A stretch of 64,000 nt of DNA, from NCBI GenBank assembly GCA_026168455.1, contig CM047431.1, positions 20,386,502-20,450,501 of the forward strand, written 5' to 3'. The notes beneath the pieces were generated by a model. It saw only the letters and a list, made by a program, of their open reading frames with translations, had not been told where the DNA came from and made no database searches. Below, one piece after another: positions 42,459 to 52,205 of the stretch. The translations under genes were made by a program, and so were the position numbers. This stretch comes from Theocolax elegans (taxonomy: Eukaryota > Arthropoda > Insecta > Hymenoptera > Cerocephalidae). Every line of letters begins with the position of its first letter. Position 1 is the first letter of the stretch.

Positions 42459-43782
42459 GCGAACAATAAAGTTTTTTTTATTTTTTTCAATATTTCATAA
42501 ATATTTCTACATACAGATAAATTTACTTGAAAGAAATTGTGGCATAAATTAATTTTCATGAATATTGACTGGTAAATGATGTATATTTAAAATTTTTAAT
42601 CAAAATGTCCTGACCCATACAGTTATATTCTGTAAAATATTAGCAGATAGTTAAATTTTTTAGTACATAGAATATTGAGCAGCAATAGATTTCATCATTA
42701 TAATATATTAAAAAATAAAATGATTGACAAAAACAATAAAATAGCTCAGATGGTAGAAAGAAAGCCTCCGGAGTTAAAGACCGAAGATTCAAATCCGCGA
42801 ACAATAAAGTTTTTTTTATTTTTTTCAATATTTTATAAATTTTTCTGCATGCAGATAAATTTACTTGAAAGAAATTGTGGCATATATGAATTTTCATGAA
42901 TATTGACTGGTAAATGATGTATATTTATAATTTTTAATCAAAATGTTCTGACCCATTCAGTTATATTCTGTAAAATATCAACTGATAGTTATATTTTTTA
43001 TTACATATAATATTGAGCAGCAATAGATTTCATCATTATAATATATTAAAAAATAAATAGATTGACAGAAACAATAAAATATCCCAGATGGTAGAAAGAA
43101 AGCCTCCGGAGTTAAAGATCGAAGATTCAAATCCGCGAACAATAAAGTTTTTTTTTTTTTTTTTTTAATATTTCAAAAATTTTATCTACATACAGATAAA
43201 TTTACTTGAAAGTAATTGTGGTATATATTAATTTTCATGAATATTGACTGGTAAATTATAAGATTGACATAAATAGATTGGAGAAACAATAAAAATATCC
43301 CAGATGGTAGAAAAGAAAGCCTCCGGAGTTAAGAGCGAAGATTCAAGCGCGCGAACAATAAAGGTTTGTTTTTTTTGTTTAATATTTCAAAATTTTATCT
43401 ACATAAGAATAAATTACTTGAAAGTAATTGTGGGTAAGTATATTAATTTCAATGAATATTGACTGTTAAATGAGGTATATTTAAAATTTTAATCAAAAAA
43501 GGTTCTGGACCCATACAGTTATAGTCTGTAAAATATCAACTGATAGTTAATAGTTTATGTATTACATAGAATATTGAGCCAGCAATGAGATTGCATCATA
43601 TAATATATTAAAAAATAAAATGATTGACAAAAACAATAAAATATCTCAGATGGTAGAAAGAAAGCCTCCGGAGTTAAAGGTCGGAGATTCAAACCGCGAA
43701 CAATAATGTTTTTTTTTTTTTAATATTTCATAAATTTTCTACATGCAGATAAATTTACTAGAAAGAAATTGTGGTATATATT
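42459..43782. repeat. tRNA-like satellite array 1
   Basis: Four complete monomers plus a partial first one. The conserved core CCTCCGGAGTTAAAG is at 42765, 43103, 43320 and 43665. Each monomer has an A box TAGCTCAGATGGTAGA or variant, a B box GATTCAAATCC (degenerate in the third and fourth) and a T-run. The third monomer is shortened and diverged. Same family as 56420-61764. Confidence 0.88.
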
Positions 43783-45488
43783 AACTTATATTCCATAATA
43801 TTTTTCTGCAATTGAAAGTATTCAATTCGAAAACACCTTCCAAGAAGGTGTCAAAACCCGCAAGTATTGTGCTATTCTAATCAAACTTTGAAAATTGTTA
43901 TCTGATAAATAAATAATTTTAATTTCTAACTACCTTATTTTATCTATTTCTTTGAATTTTAATGAAACATTTTTATAAATATTACGAAAATTTCGTATAA
44001 AAAATTTCTGCAATTGAAAGAATTGAAATCAAACTGAAATCGACAAGTATTTTGAATCGTACCATAAATTTATATTTTATATAAACATTTTTATATATAT
44101 TACTTAAACTTCGTAAAAAGTTTCTGCAATTGAAAGCACTGAAATCAAACTGTAATCGACAAGTATTTTGAACCATGCAAAAATTTCTACCAATCTGAAT
44201 ACAGATTTTTTTATATGAAAAGTATCTTACACTATTATTTTTCATTTCTGGCCCTCATATGTTTTACAGTAATAAATAAATAATATTCTAATGATATTAA
44301 TTTGTGCAAAATTAATTTCTGCAATACTAATAAAATGGACATTTCTTTTTTATTCTTTTAAATAATAAAATAATACTTGCACCACCGTTGGTTAAACGCT
44401 TCATATATGTGTTAATTCTGACTTACTAATGTATTCCTTTACATTTATGAAAGTATATAATACCGTGAAGAAACTGCAATGAGTAATAATATATAAATAT
44501 TGCAATACTATCTGGCAATTTTAATATCCTACATCACCAATGATAAAATAGACATCATTATTTTTATCTAATAAAGTTCCTAAAAGAGGCCTGCGATGGC
44601 TTGGTCGGTAGGGCGACGGACTCGTAATCTGGAGCGACTGTATTTTCAACAAGTGCTTTCTTCACCAAGACATCGTATGACCTCCGTCGCTGATTAGCAA
44701 GTTTTTCTTAGTAGTTATGAAAAATAATTATTATTTCACTTAACTAAGGATTTACAATCTACATGATTTTACCAATTAATTAATTAATTAATAAGATAAA
44801 AGCTAAGATGTATGTAATTATTTATAAAATGTAACATCAGTTAATATAGTCAGAATTAACACATATATGAAGCGTTTAACCAACGGTGGTGCAAGTATTA
44901 TTTTATTATTTAAAAGAATAAAAAAGAAATGTCCATTTTATTAGTATTGCAGAAATTAATTTTGCACAAATTAATATCATTAGAATATTATTTATTTATT
45001 ACTGTAAAACATATGAGGGCCAGAAATGAAAAATAATAGTGTAAGATACTTTTCATATAAAAAAATCTGTATTCAGATTGGTAGAAATTTTTGCATGGTT
45101 CAAAATACTTGTCGATTACAGTTTGATTTCAGTGCTTTCAATTGCAGAAACTTTTTACGAAGTTTAAGTAATATATATAAAAATGTTTATATAAAATATA
45201 AATTTATGGTACGATTCAAAATACTTGTCGATTTCAGTTTGATTTCAATTCTTTCAATTGCAGAAATTTTTTATACGAAATTTTCGTAATATTTATAAAA
45301 ATGTTTCATTAAAATTCAAAGAAATAGATAAAATAAGGTAGTTAGAAATTAAAATTATTTATTTATCAGATAACAATTTTCAAAGTTTGATTAGAATAGC
45401 ACAATACTTGCGGGTTTTGACACCTTCTTGGAAGGTGTTTTCGAATTGAATACTTTCAATTGCAGAAAATATTATGGAATATAAGTTA
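43783..45488. repeat. Large hairpin: 641-bp inverted arms, 424-bp loop
   Basis: Left arm 43783-44423 and right arm 44848-45488 are near-identical inverted copies; an 87-codon ORF appears identically in both (43982-44245 minus, 45026-45289 plus). The arms contain ~120-bp internal repeats around TTTCTGCAATTGAAAG. The loop holds a short tRNA-headed SINE. No protein function is expected; transcription of either strand would give a long perfect double-stranded RNA. Confidence 0.9.
44588..44710 (+). mobile_element. Short SINE copy in the hairpin loop
   Basis: The tRNA-like head GGCCTGCGATGGCTTGGTCG has an A box and an anticodon-loop-like ACTCGTAATCT. The B box is missing. The tail shares CCTCCGTCGCTGATTAGC (44681-44698) with the SINE at 20103-20548. 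Probably an internally deleted copy of a related SINE with a different tRNA head. Confidence 0.6.
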
Positions 45489-46176
45489 CATATAGAAAAG
45501 GTGTAATAAAAATATAAATAAGTAGAGAAAATATGGGAATTAGAATCAAAGATATTTTTAATTATACTTTAAAATTTATCAGACAGATAACAATTTTATT
45601 TATCAGATAACAATTTTCAAAGTTTGATTAGAATAACACATATACTTGCGGGTTTTGACACCTTTTTGAAAGGTGTTTTTGATTTGAGTACTTTCAATTG
45701 CAGAAAACTATTATGGAGTATAAATTACTTATAAAAAGGTGTAATTAAAATATAAATGAGTATAAAAATAGAATTATCTTAAAAATGCAATAATTAATAT
45801 ATTTAATTGTTTATAATAGAATTATCTTAAAAATGCAATAATTAATATATTTAATTTTTAACCCATTGTATATATCATATGGATATTTGGAAAAGTGTAT
45901 GTTATACTTGATTAATATTTATTTCATCTTCAAACAATTTTACATCTGTATTTAAAGCATTACATTGAATTTTAGATCCGTTATTACTATTGAGTATACG
46001 TTTAAAAATTTTATGAGTTTTATCAAGAATGAGTAAACAAATACACATTCTTTCATGTTATGTTCACAACTTTTTTTTTGCGCACGGAAAAAATACATAT
46101 ATTATGTATTCTTGAAAAAACAATTTTAAAATATATATTGTAGAATGATTATCAACGCTCTCCATGTTGCTTTATT
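45489..46176. repeat. Diverged repeats flanking the hairpin
   Basis: 45590-45740 is a diverged direct copy of the right arm end (CTTGCGGGTTTTGACACC motif). 45768-45865 holds a ~50-bp tandem duplication (ATAGAATTATCTTAAAAATG). 45850-46090 resembles 54325-54520 (AAAGTGTATGTTATACTTGA). No gene. Confidence 0.65.
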
Positions 46177-46272
46177 TTTAATAAATATTATTAATTCGAT
46201 CTGAAGGAGGCCAATGGATTGATTGATAGGTAGAAATGAACAATCCCACTTTTTACTTTTTTCTTTAAAAAA

Positions 46273-46309
46273 GCGACGTTTCGTTAGCTTGGTACGCCAA
46301 CCTCATCAG
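46273..46309 (-). ncRNA. Hammerhead-like motif, left PLE-3 arm
   Basis: Reverse complement of the motif at 49120-49156, in the sense orientation of the element: CTGATGAG, an irregular stem, then GAAACGTC. See the right-arm entry for pairing. Confidence 0.6.
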
Positions 46310-46548
46310 GCTAATTTATTGAATCACAAGTAAAACAATCAAAAAGTCAAATACAAAACCAATATGAAAAAACTACCAACATTAAAACAAATAAAAATTA
46401 CCTTTAGATGTTAAAAAACTTAATTTATCACATTGTCAAAGTAATAAAGACTAGATATGAAAACATATCCAGTCAGTCAAACGTTTATGTGACAAATTAA
46501 AAATAAACTGCTATATAAATCAAAATACAAACAATATATATACGAAAA

Positions 46549-48981
46549 TTAAGGCTTTAAATTTCTCAGAATTGACCAGTAGCATCTATTCAACGTGTAT
46601 AAATCTTCTTTCTTGTTAATACTAGCATAATTACTTTTAATATGAATCATTTCCGATATAACTCTCTTATTATAATTCGGTTCATAGTCCATTATTTTTG
46701 TATTATCCCAATCAAATTCATGTGCATATTTATTTTGATGTTGGTTTACAACTGAGTCTTCGTTTCTATTTTTTATATGTTCATCAATTCGTGTTTTTAA
46801 TGCTCTTTTTGTTTCACCTATGTAAGAAGCTGGGCAATTTTTACATGTGAATTTATAAACTACGTTTGTTCGCTCAAATTTTCTATTTTTATCTTTACCC
46901 AACTTAATTACTGAATTCAAATTTTTTTCAATGATAGGTACAGTGACGAAGTTCCAAGTCTTTAAAATATTTGATAAGTAATTGAAATTTTGCTTAAATG
47001 GAATGGATAAAAAATATTTATTACAAATATTAGAATTCTTTTGTGTATGATTGTTATTGTTTTTACTATGTCTAATTTTATTTAAACGATTTTTTATATT
47101 TTTATTAATAAATCCAATGGGATAGTCATTATTAACTAAAATTTGCTTAATTATTTTAAGGTTATTTCTATGAAAACTTTTGTCTGACAATAATAAAGCT
47201 CTGTCTACCAAATTATATACAATATTGCGTTTTTGTTTAGTTGGATGATTTGAAAAGAAATTGATCAATCTGCCCGAAGCAGTAGTTTTTTGAAACCAGT
47301 TAGTAAGGATTCGTTTATTATCTATAATTAAAGTGATATCTAAAAAATTTATTTTGTTATTAATACTTAATTCTGAAGTAAATTGCAAATTTTGATCATA
47401 AGAGTTAAAAATGTTTAAAACTAAATCAATATGACATTTTTTAATGCACATAATTGTGTCATCAACATATCTGTAATAGAACATTGGAACACAATTATAA
47501 TTATCTTTTAAATTCTTAAGACATTCCACTTCCAAATCATCCATTACAATGTCTGCGAACAAAGGTGATATCGGTGAGCCCATCGGAGTACCATAAATTT
47601 GTTTATATATGTTATTGTTAAAAGCAAAGTAAGTATTTTCAAATAAAAATTTTGAATATTCACAAATTAAGTTGAACGGAATTTTGCATATATTTAATAT
47701 TGAAATTGCTCTCTTTTCTAAACTGTTCAAAACTAGATTACAAGGAATGTTACTAAACAGTGATTTTACGTCTAATGATAGTAAAACATGATCTTGATCT
47801 ACACAAATATTTTCCAATTTTTTCTTCAATTCAAAACTATTATTTACTCGTGACTTAGGTGATTTTATAGCTATTTTTAATTCATCATAAATTATTTTTG
47901 CCAAAATATGAGTGGGACTATTTATTAAAGAAATAATCGGTCGAAGAGGAATATCTGGTTTATGAATCTTTGGTAATCCATAACATTTAGCTAAATTAGT
48001 ATCTGTTAATGTAAGTTGATTATTGTGGTATTTGTATTTTAAAAATTCATTCATGTTTAAATATTTTAAGATTTTTGAAGTATCCGTTTGTAGTTTTTTG
48101 AGAGGGTGTTTTTTAATTTGAACATATGTTTTTTCATCTGATAAAATGTCATTCATTTTCATATTATAATCCGATAGTTTCATACAGACAGTTACGTTAC
48201 CTTTATCAGCATTTGTAAAAAATACGTCTGGATTATCTTTAAGAAAAGTAGTCGTATGTTTAAGTTTGTTTGCAAAAATTCTCTGTTCAACAGAAAAGTG
48301 AATATTTTTGTTTCTAATAGTATTATTCATATTATTGGTAATTTTTTCCCTTATTTCATTTTTTACATTATTGTTAATATCTAACGTTTGTAATGTAGAC
48401 TCCACATTTTTAATAACTGTAATAACATCTTGTTTTGAGAAATTAGTTTTGGCGCTATAGTTTCTTCCTAACGATACTACATCGACAACATCAGGCGGAA
48501 TCTCAACATTCGTTAAATTCTTAACCCAATTGTTCTTATTTTTATTGAAAACCTTATGTTGGTTTGCCTTATAAATTAACACATCAAATTTACTTTTATG
48601 TTTATTGTTATATTTTTTCAATAAAGAAGCAAATTTTTTATCCCCTAAGTAGAAAAATTTTTCTTTTTCATGTACATTCATGTTTGATTTAAAAATTATT
48701 GACTTCAATTTTTCAAGAAAGGAGCGCAAATAATTTATATGAAAATTTATATCGCGTATCTCTAATTTTAATAATTTAAATAAAAATTGGTTTTCCCAAT
48801 GAACAAAACGATCGTTACATATATTACTATAAAATATTATACTTTTGTGGTTCTTACTTAAATTAACTAAGTGTTGAGGAACGATGTCATATTTTTTGCA
48901 CCTTAATAAGAAACGTTGTTTTGATATTGCTTCAGACAGTCGCATACTGGTAGCCATCCACTTCCTTAAACAATGTTTCAC
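46549..48981 (-). CDS. Penelope-like reverse transcriptase/GIY-YIG endonuclease (810 aa)
   Basis: One uninterrupted ORF. N-terminal ~300 residues are Lys/Asn-rich and helical. RT motifs run from about residue 330: KCYGLPKIHKPDIPLRPII, SLDVKSLFSNI, GTPMGSPISPLFADIVMDDL near 472, and the polymerase box FYYRYVDDTIMCI near 502. C-terminal GIY-YIG nuclease starts near 706 with VYKFTCKNCPASYIGETKR, followed by the conserved Arg/Glu in TRIDEHI and HEFDWDNTKIMDYE. The nuclease nicks target DNA and the RT copies element RNA from the nick. Start chosen at the first Met; the length is typical for the family. The frame is free of stops and all core motifs are present, so it may be active. Confidence 0.93.
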   Translation of the reverse strand: MKHCLRKWMATSMRLSEAISKQRFLLRCKKYDIVPQHLVNLSKNHKSIIFYSNICNDRFVHWENQFLFKLLKLEIRDINFHINYLRSFLEKLKSIIFKSNMNVHEKEKFFYLGDKKFASLLKKYNNKHKSKFDVLIYKANQHKVFNKNKNNWVKNLTNVEIPPDVVDVVSLGRNYSAKTNFSKQDVITVIKNVESTLQTLDINNNVKNEIREKITNNMNNTIRNKNIHFSVEQRIFANKLKHTTTFLKDNPDVFFTNADKGNVTVCMKLSDYNMKMNDILSDEKTYVQIKKHPLKKLQTDTSKILKYLNMNEFLKYKYHNNQLTLTDTNLAKCYGLPKIHKPDIPLRPIISLINSPTHILAKIIYDELKIAIKSPKSRVNNSFELKKKLENICVDQDHVLLSLDVKSLFSNIPCNLVLNSLEKRAISILNICKIPFNLICEYSKFLFENTYFAFNNNIYKQIYGTPMGSPISPLFADIVMDDLEVECLKNLKDNYNCVPMFYYRYVDDTIMCIKKCHIDLVLNIFNSYDQNLQFTSELSINNKINFLDITLIIDNKRILTNWFQKTTASGRLINFFSNHPTKQKRNIVYNLVDRALLLSDKSFHRNNLKIIKQILVNNDYPIGFINKNIKNRLNKIRHSKNNNNHTQKNSNICNKYFLSIPFKQNFNYLSNILKTWNFVTVPIIEKNLNSVIKLGKDKNRKFERTNVVYKFTCKNCPASYIGETKRALKTRIDEHIKNRNEDSVVNQHQNKYAHEFDWDNTKIMDYEPNYNKRVISEMIHIKSNYASINKKEDLYTLNRCYWSILRNLKP

Positions 48982-49119
48982 CTGTGATCCATACGTTTGG
49001 TATTATGTATGGTTTTAACATCTAAAGGTAATTTTTATTTGTTTTAATGTTGGTAGTTTTTTCATATTGGTTTTGTATTTGACTTTTTGATTGTTTTACT
49101 TGTGATTCAATAAATTAGC

Positions 49120-49156
49120 CTGATGAGGTTGGCGTACCAAGCTAACGAAACGTCGC
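49120..49156 (+). ncRNA. Hammerhead-like motif, right PLE-3 arm
   Basis: CTGATGAG followed by GTTGG...CCAA and GTT/AAC pairing (irregular stem II), GAAA, then ACGTC. Flanking AGC and GCT can form stem I. Stem III would be only AC/GU and has no loop, so cis-folding would leave it unstable; the self-complementary ACGU could pair between two RNA copies. This copy is antisense to the PLE-3 ORF. Confidence 0.6.
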
Positions 49157-49254
49157 TTTTTTAAAGAAAAAAGTAAAAAGTGGGATTGTTCATTTCTACC
49201 TATCAATCAATCCATTGGCCTCCTTCAGATCGAATTAATAATATTTATTAAAAT

Positions 49255-49700
49255 TAAAATATATATATTGTAACGGGGTACGGATTGAATATAAATTAAT
49301 TAATAAAAAAAATCATATCTAAAGTGCACACTTAATTCAAATATTTACAAATATACATATAAGCAGCACCTTTAAATAATAGCGCTCAAAATTTTAAAAT
49401 GAATCATCAATAGAACAATTCAAAAATTGAAGCAGCACCTTTAAAGCGTAGCGCTAATATTGCTAAGTTTTTAACAAAGCGTTAAAAATAAATTAATTAA
49501 TAAAAAAAATCATATCTAAAGTGCACACTTAATTCAAATATTTACAAATATACATATAAGCAACATCTTTAAAGAGTAGCACTCAAAATTTCAAAATAAA
49601 TGAACAATATATATTGAACAAAATATATGAACTGAACAAAATATATGAACAATATAGGTCAGTCCCAAGCCTGTAATCGCAGAGGGAGAATGAAATTAAA
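49255..49700. repeat. Direct repeat of ~75 bp, 197 bp apart
   Basis: The segment starting ATAAATTAATTAATAAAAAA at 49291 recurs at 49488 for about 75 bp, to ACATATAAGCA, followed by diverged AGCACCTTTAAA.AGTAGCGCT copies. No coding. Confidence 0.75.
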
Positions 49701-49725
49701 CAAAAAAATTATAAAACAAAAAAAT

Positions 49726-49765
49726 TATGTCACTTCCCGAGGACGATGTCCAGGTGGTCAGGATG
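49726..49765. repeat. Isolated monomer of the 108-bp minisatellite
   Basis: TGTCACTTCC.GAGGACGATGTCCAGGTGGTCAGGATGACCTCC corresponds to one partial unit of the array at 52206-54120. It then diverges, running into C-rich sequence and TTTTAACACTTTTTAAAAAA like the right end of the array. Confidence 0.75.
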
Positions 49766-49869
49766 ACCTCCAGGTCAACTACCCATCCTCCTTTAATTCC
49801 CTCACCTTACCCTATTTTAACACTTTTTAAAAAACTCGAGTTCATGATAATGAGTCAATAAATGAAAAT

Positions 49870-50148
49870 GCTACTCCTCATTAAAAAAAAAAATTAGATG
49901 TTATTGCAGAACTTAAGAGTAAACAAAAAAAAAATAAAAATAATATGTATGATGGTAAAATAGCAAATAATTATTTTAATGAATCTTTAATAATTGAAAA
50001 TTATTTAGGTACAATGTCTGAAATTTGTAATTATTGCCATGCAAAACATTTTTCATGTGAATATAATAAAAATAAATTATTTTCAAGTTGTTGTCAAATG
50101 GGTAAAGTAATGCTACCTGACAATCCTACATGGGTGAAAATCATCTAA
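49870..50148 (+). pseudogene. Helitron-like N-terminal fragment
   Basis: ORF 49945-50148 contains YLGTMSEICNYCHAKHFSCE followed by FSSCCQMGKVMLP. The spacing C-x2-C-x4-H-F and the later C-C-x-x-G-K match what I recall of the N-terminal zinc-binding region of Helitron replication/helicase proteins. No Rep HUH motif or helicase is found downstream; the segment ends at a stop. Small fragment, probably captured or left by decay. Confidence 0.5.
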
Positions 50149-50360
50149 CGTGAACATTTATCGTTGTGATAAGCAAGAACACAAAATGAAAAAAATTATA
50201 TATTTTTGGTTTCTCTGGACCAATTACAGTTTCTAGAGTACCTGTTTACAGTGGGCATACAGGATCAGTTGATTTACTAAACGTATTGAAGATTTTTAAT
50301 TTTTACATTCCAGGGGAATTACATATATTTTGATATATAAAACATAAACATCTTGAATAC

Positions 50361-50499
50361 ATCCCTAATACAAAATCTCACGTTAAATCTCAAGTGAGAT
50401 TTCATGCCAAAATCTCGTGTGATATTTCAATTGGAGAGGTGTTTAAATTTGCTAAATAATAAAAAATCAATTTCTCACGTGAGATTTTGTAATAGGGAT
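50361..50499. mobile_element. 139-bp palindromic MITE
   Basis: Ends ATCCCTAATACAAAATCTCA and CGTGAGATTTTGTAATAGGG are inverted copies, with further ATCTCA.GTGAGAT palindromes inside. No obvious target duplication and no coding. Confidence 0.7.
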
Positions 50500-52205
50500 A
50501 GAAAATTTTAATAAACATATTTTATGGAGTATACATTGAATATAACTATACCTAATTGATAATAACAAAAAAAAATTAATTAACAAATTCTTCCATTTAT
50601 AAAATATATGCAATGTTTCCATATAATCAATTTAACATAATTTTTATATTTGTAATATAAATTATATATTTTTATTATTTCTTTTAGTAGTGACTTCTTT
50701 TATCTTAAATAACAATTTTACTCTTTTTCTGAGTTTTATTTTCGTACGAGATCGACCCTAATTGATAATGTTCACATTGTCTATTCAAATTACATTCGTA
50801 ACAACTTACTTCATTAAAATTAATTTTTTGGGGCTCACATCTACTCCATTTCCATTGATGGACTCGCATAGTTCCTTTGAATGGAGAAAACAATTGTTAA
50901 GAAATAATGTTTATTTTTAGTCAAAACAGTAAAGCATGTAATGATCAGCATCGATTATTTGTTATAAAAGAAATTTGGACAGGGGATGTTACATGCCAGG
51001 GGAGATTACATAGATTGTTTTTTAAATTTTATTACGTTAACATTCAAAATTTCCACATCGGAATAATACTGTTTTTATGTAGTTACTTTATCTGAAATTT
51101 ACTCTATGAATTAGTTTTAAAAATTTATTAGTTTTCCAATTATACTCTACCAGAGAAATTACATTAAAAAAGGTAACCGCTGAATTACCACAAAAACATG
51201 CCCGTATTTTTTGCTTAACATCATGAAATTCTAAAAATGAAATTTTTACCTCTAAAGTAAACCAAAAGTTAACAATTTCACCTGGTCAGAAAAATGTTTT
51301 ATGTTTACAATTAATTTTAAAGACATTAATCATAACACAGCTATTATTAATAACAAGTTTGTTAAAAAGTTCAGCAAGTTCAGTGCACTTCAAAAATCAG
51401 TAAATGTTCAGATTTTCAACTTAATTTTAATTGTGGTTATCAAAATGAACAATTAAGTTTTGAACCCGTTTTTGAAATAAAGAAATACGCCTATAATCGC
51501 ACCAGTTAATATGCGATTATGGTCTTCTTACAGCCAGGGGACGTTATATTTCAAACTTTAAGCAACTGAAACTTGGCAATAAAATCAACTTTTATCAAGT
51601 TTCACGGCTGACTTACATTAAATTACATATATTGTACTTAGAATATATTATTCGTAATTTTATATATGATATAATGGGATATATTTCACTATTACACAAT
51701 TGTGCGCGTTAGATGATTTTCACCCACAAATCCAAAAGAATTAAAAAATTTGGTTATAGGTAATTCGAAATATAGTACGAATTTTCGTCAAAACATAAGA
51801 CAATACAACAATTCTTTAGCTTAAATTATTATCCTCATTAATGCGTTCATTAATTAATGAAATACTAAAATCAGACAATGTATGTTGACAATATTGTAGC
51901 AATATGACATTATTCCAACAATATCGCTGCAATATGAAGTGCAGTCTGGGTCGGAATGTATCTATTCCTTTATACCTAATGAGTATTTTCTTAACCTTGC
52001 ATTTTTTAGAAAAGAAAGTTTTGGAAACAAGATTGTACTCTATTCTCATTCAAGGAAAAAAAATTATAGTGTATTTGGTATTTATTACTCAAAGTACTAT
52101 TAACACAAATCACATTTTTATATTTTCGGTTTGGAAACTTTACATTTTAACCTTTAGACTACCGAGATTTTAGAAATGAAATCGTCCTTTAAAAGTTTCT
52201 GAATT
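50500..52205. other. AT-rich DNA, no assigned gene
   Basis: Several short ORFs. The minus-strand one at 50705-50893 has an interesting CYECNLNRQCEHYQLG Cys/His cluster, but I cannot assign a family. CCAGGGGA.ATTACAT recurs near 50311 and 50997, with a related CCAGGGGACGTTA near 51536. Confidence 0.35.

Larger units (their letters stand above)
46177..49254 (-). mobile_element. PLE-3: Penelope-like element with intact ORF and inverted terminal repeats
   Basis: Terminal arms 46177-46418 and 49013-49254 (about 242 bp) are inverted copies flanking an uninterrupted 810-codon ORF. The right edge reads AATAATATTTATTAAAA. Each arm holds a hammerhead-like motif. No clear target duplication outside the arms was found. 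Element architecture (RT plus GIY-YIG endonuclease, terminal repeats with hammerhead motifs) is that of Penelope-like elements. Confidence 0.9.

Noticed and set aside
43982..45289. Two identical 87-codon ORFs as a duplicated gene
   Set aside because: Identity follows from the inverted repeat arms; the peptide has no domain and contains the internal ~120-bp repeats.
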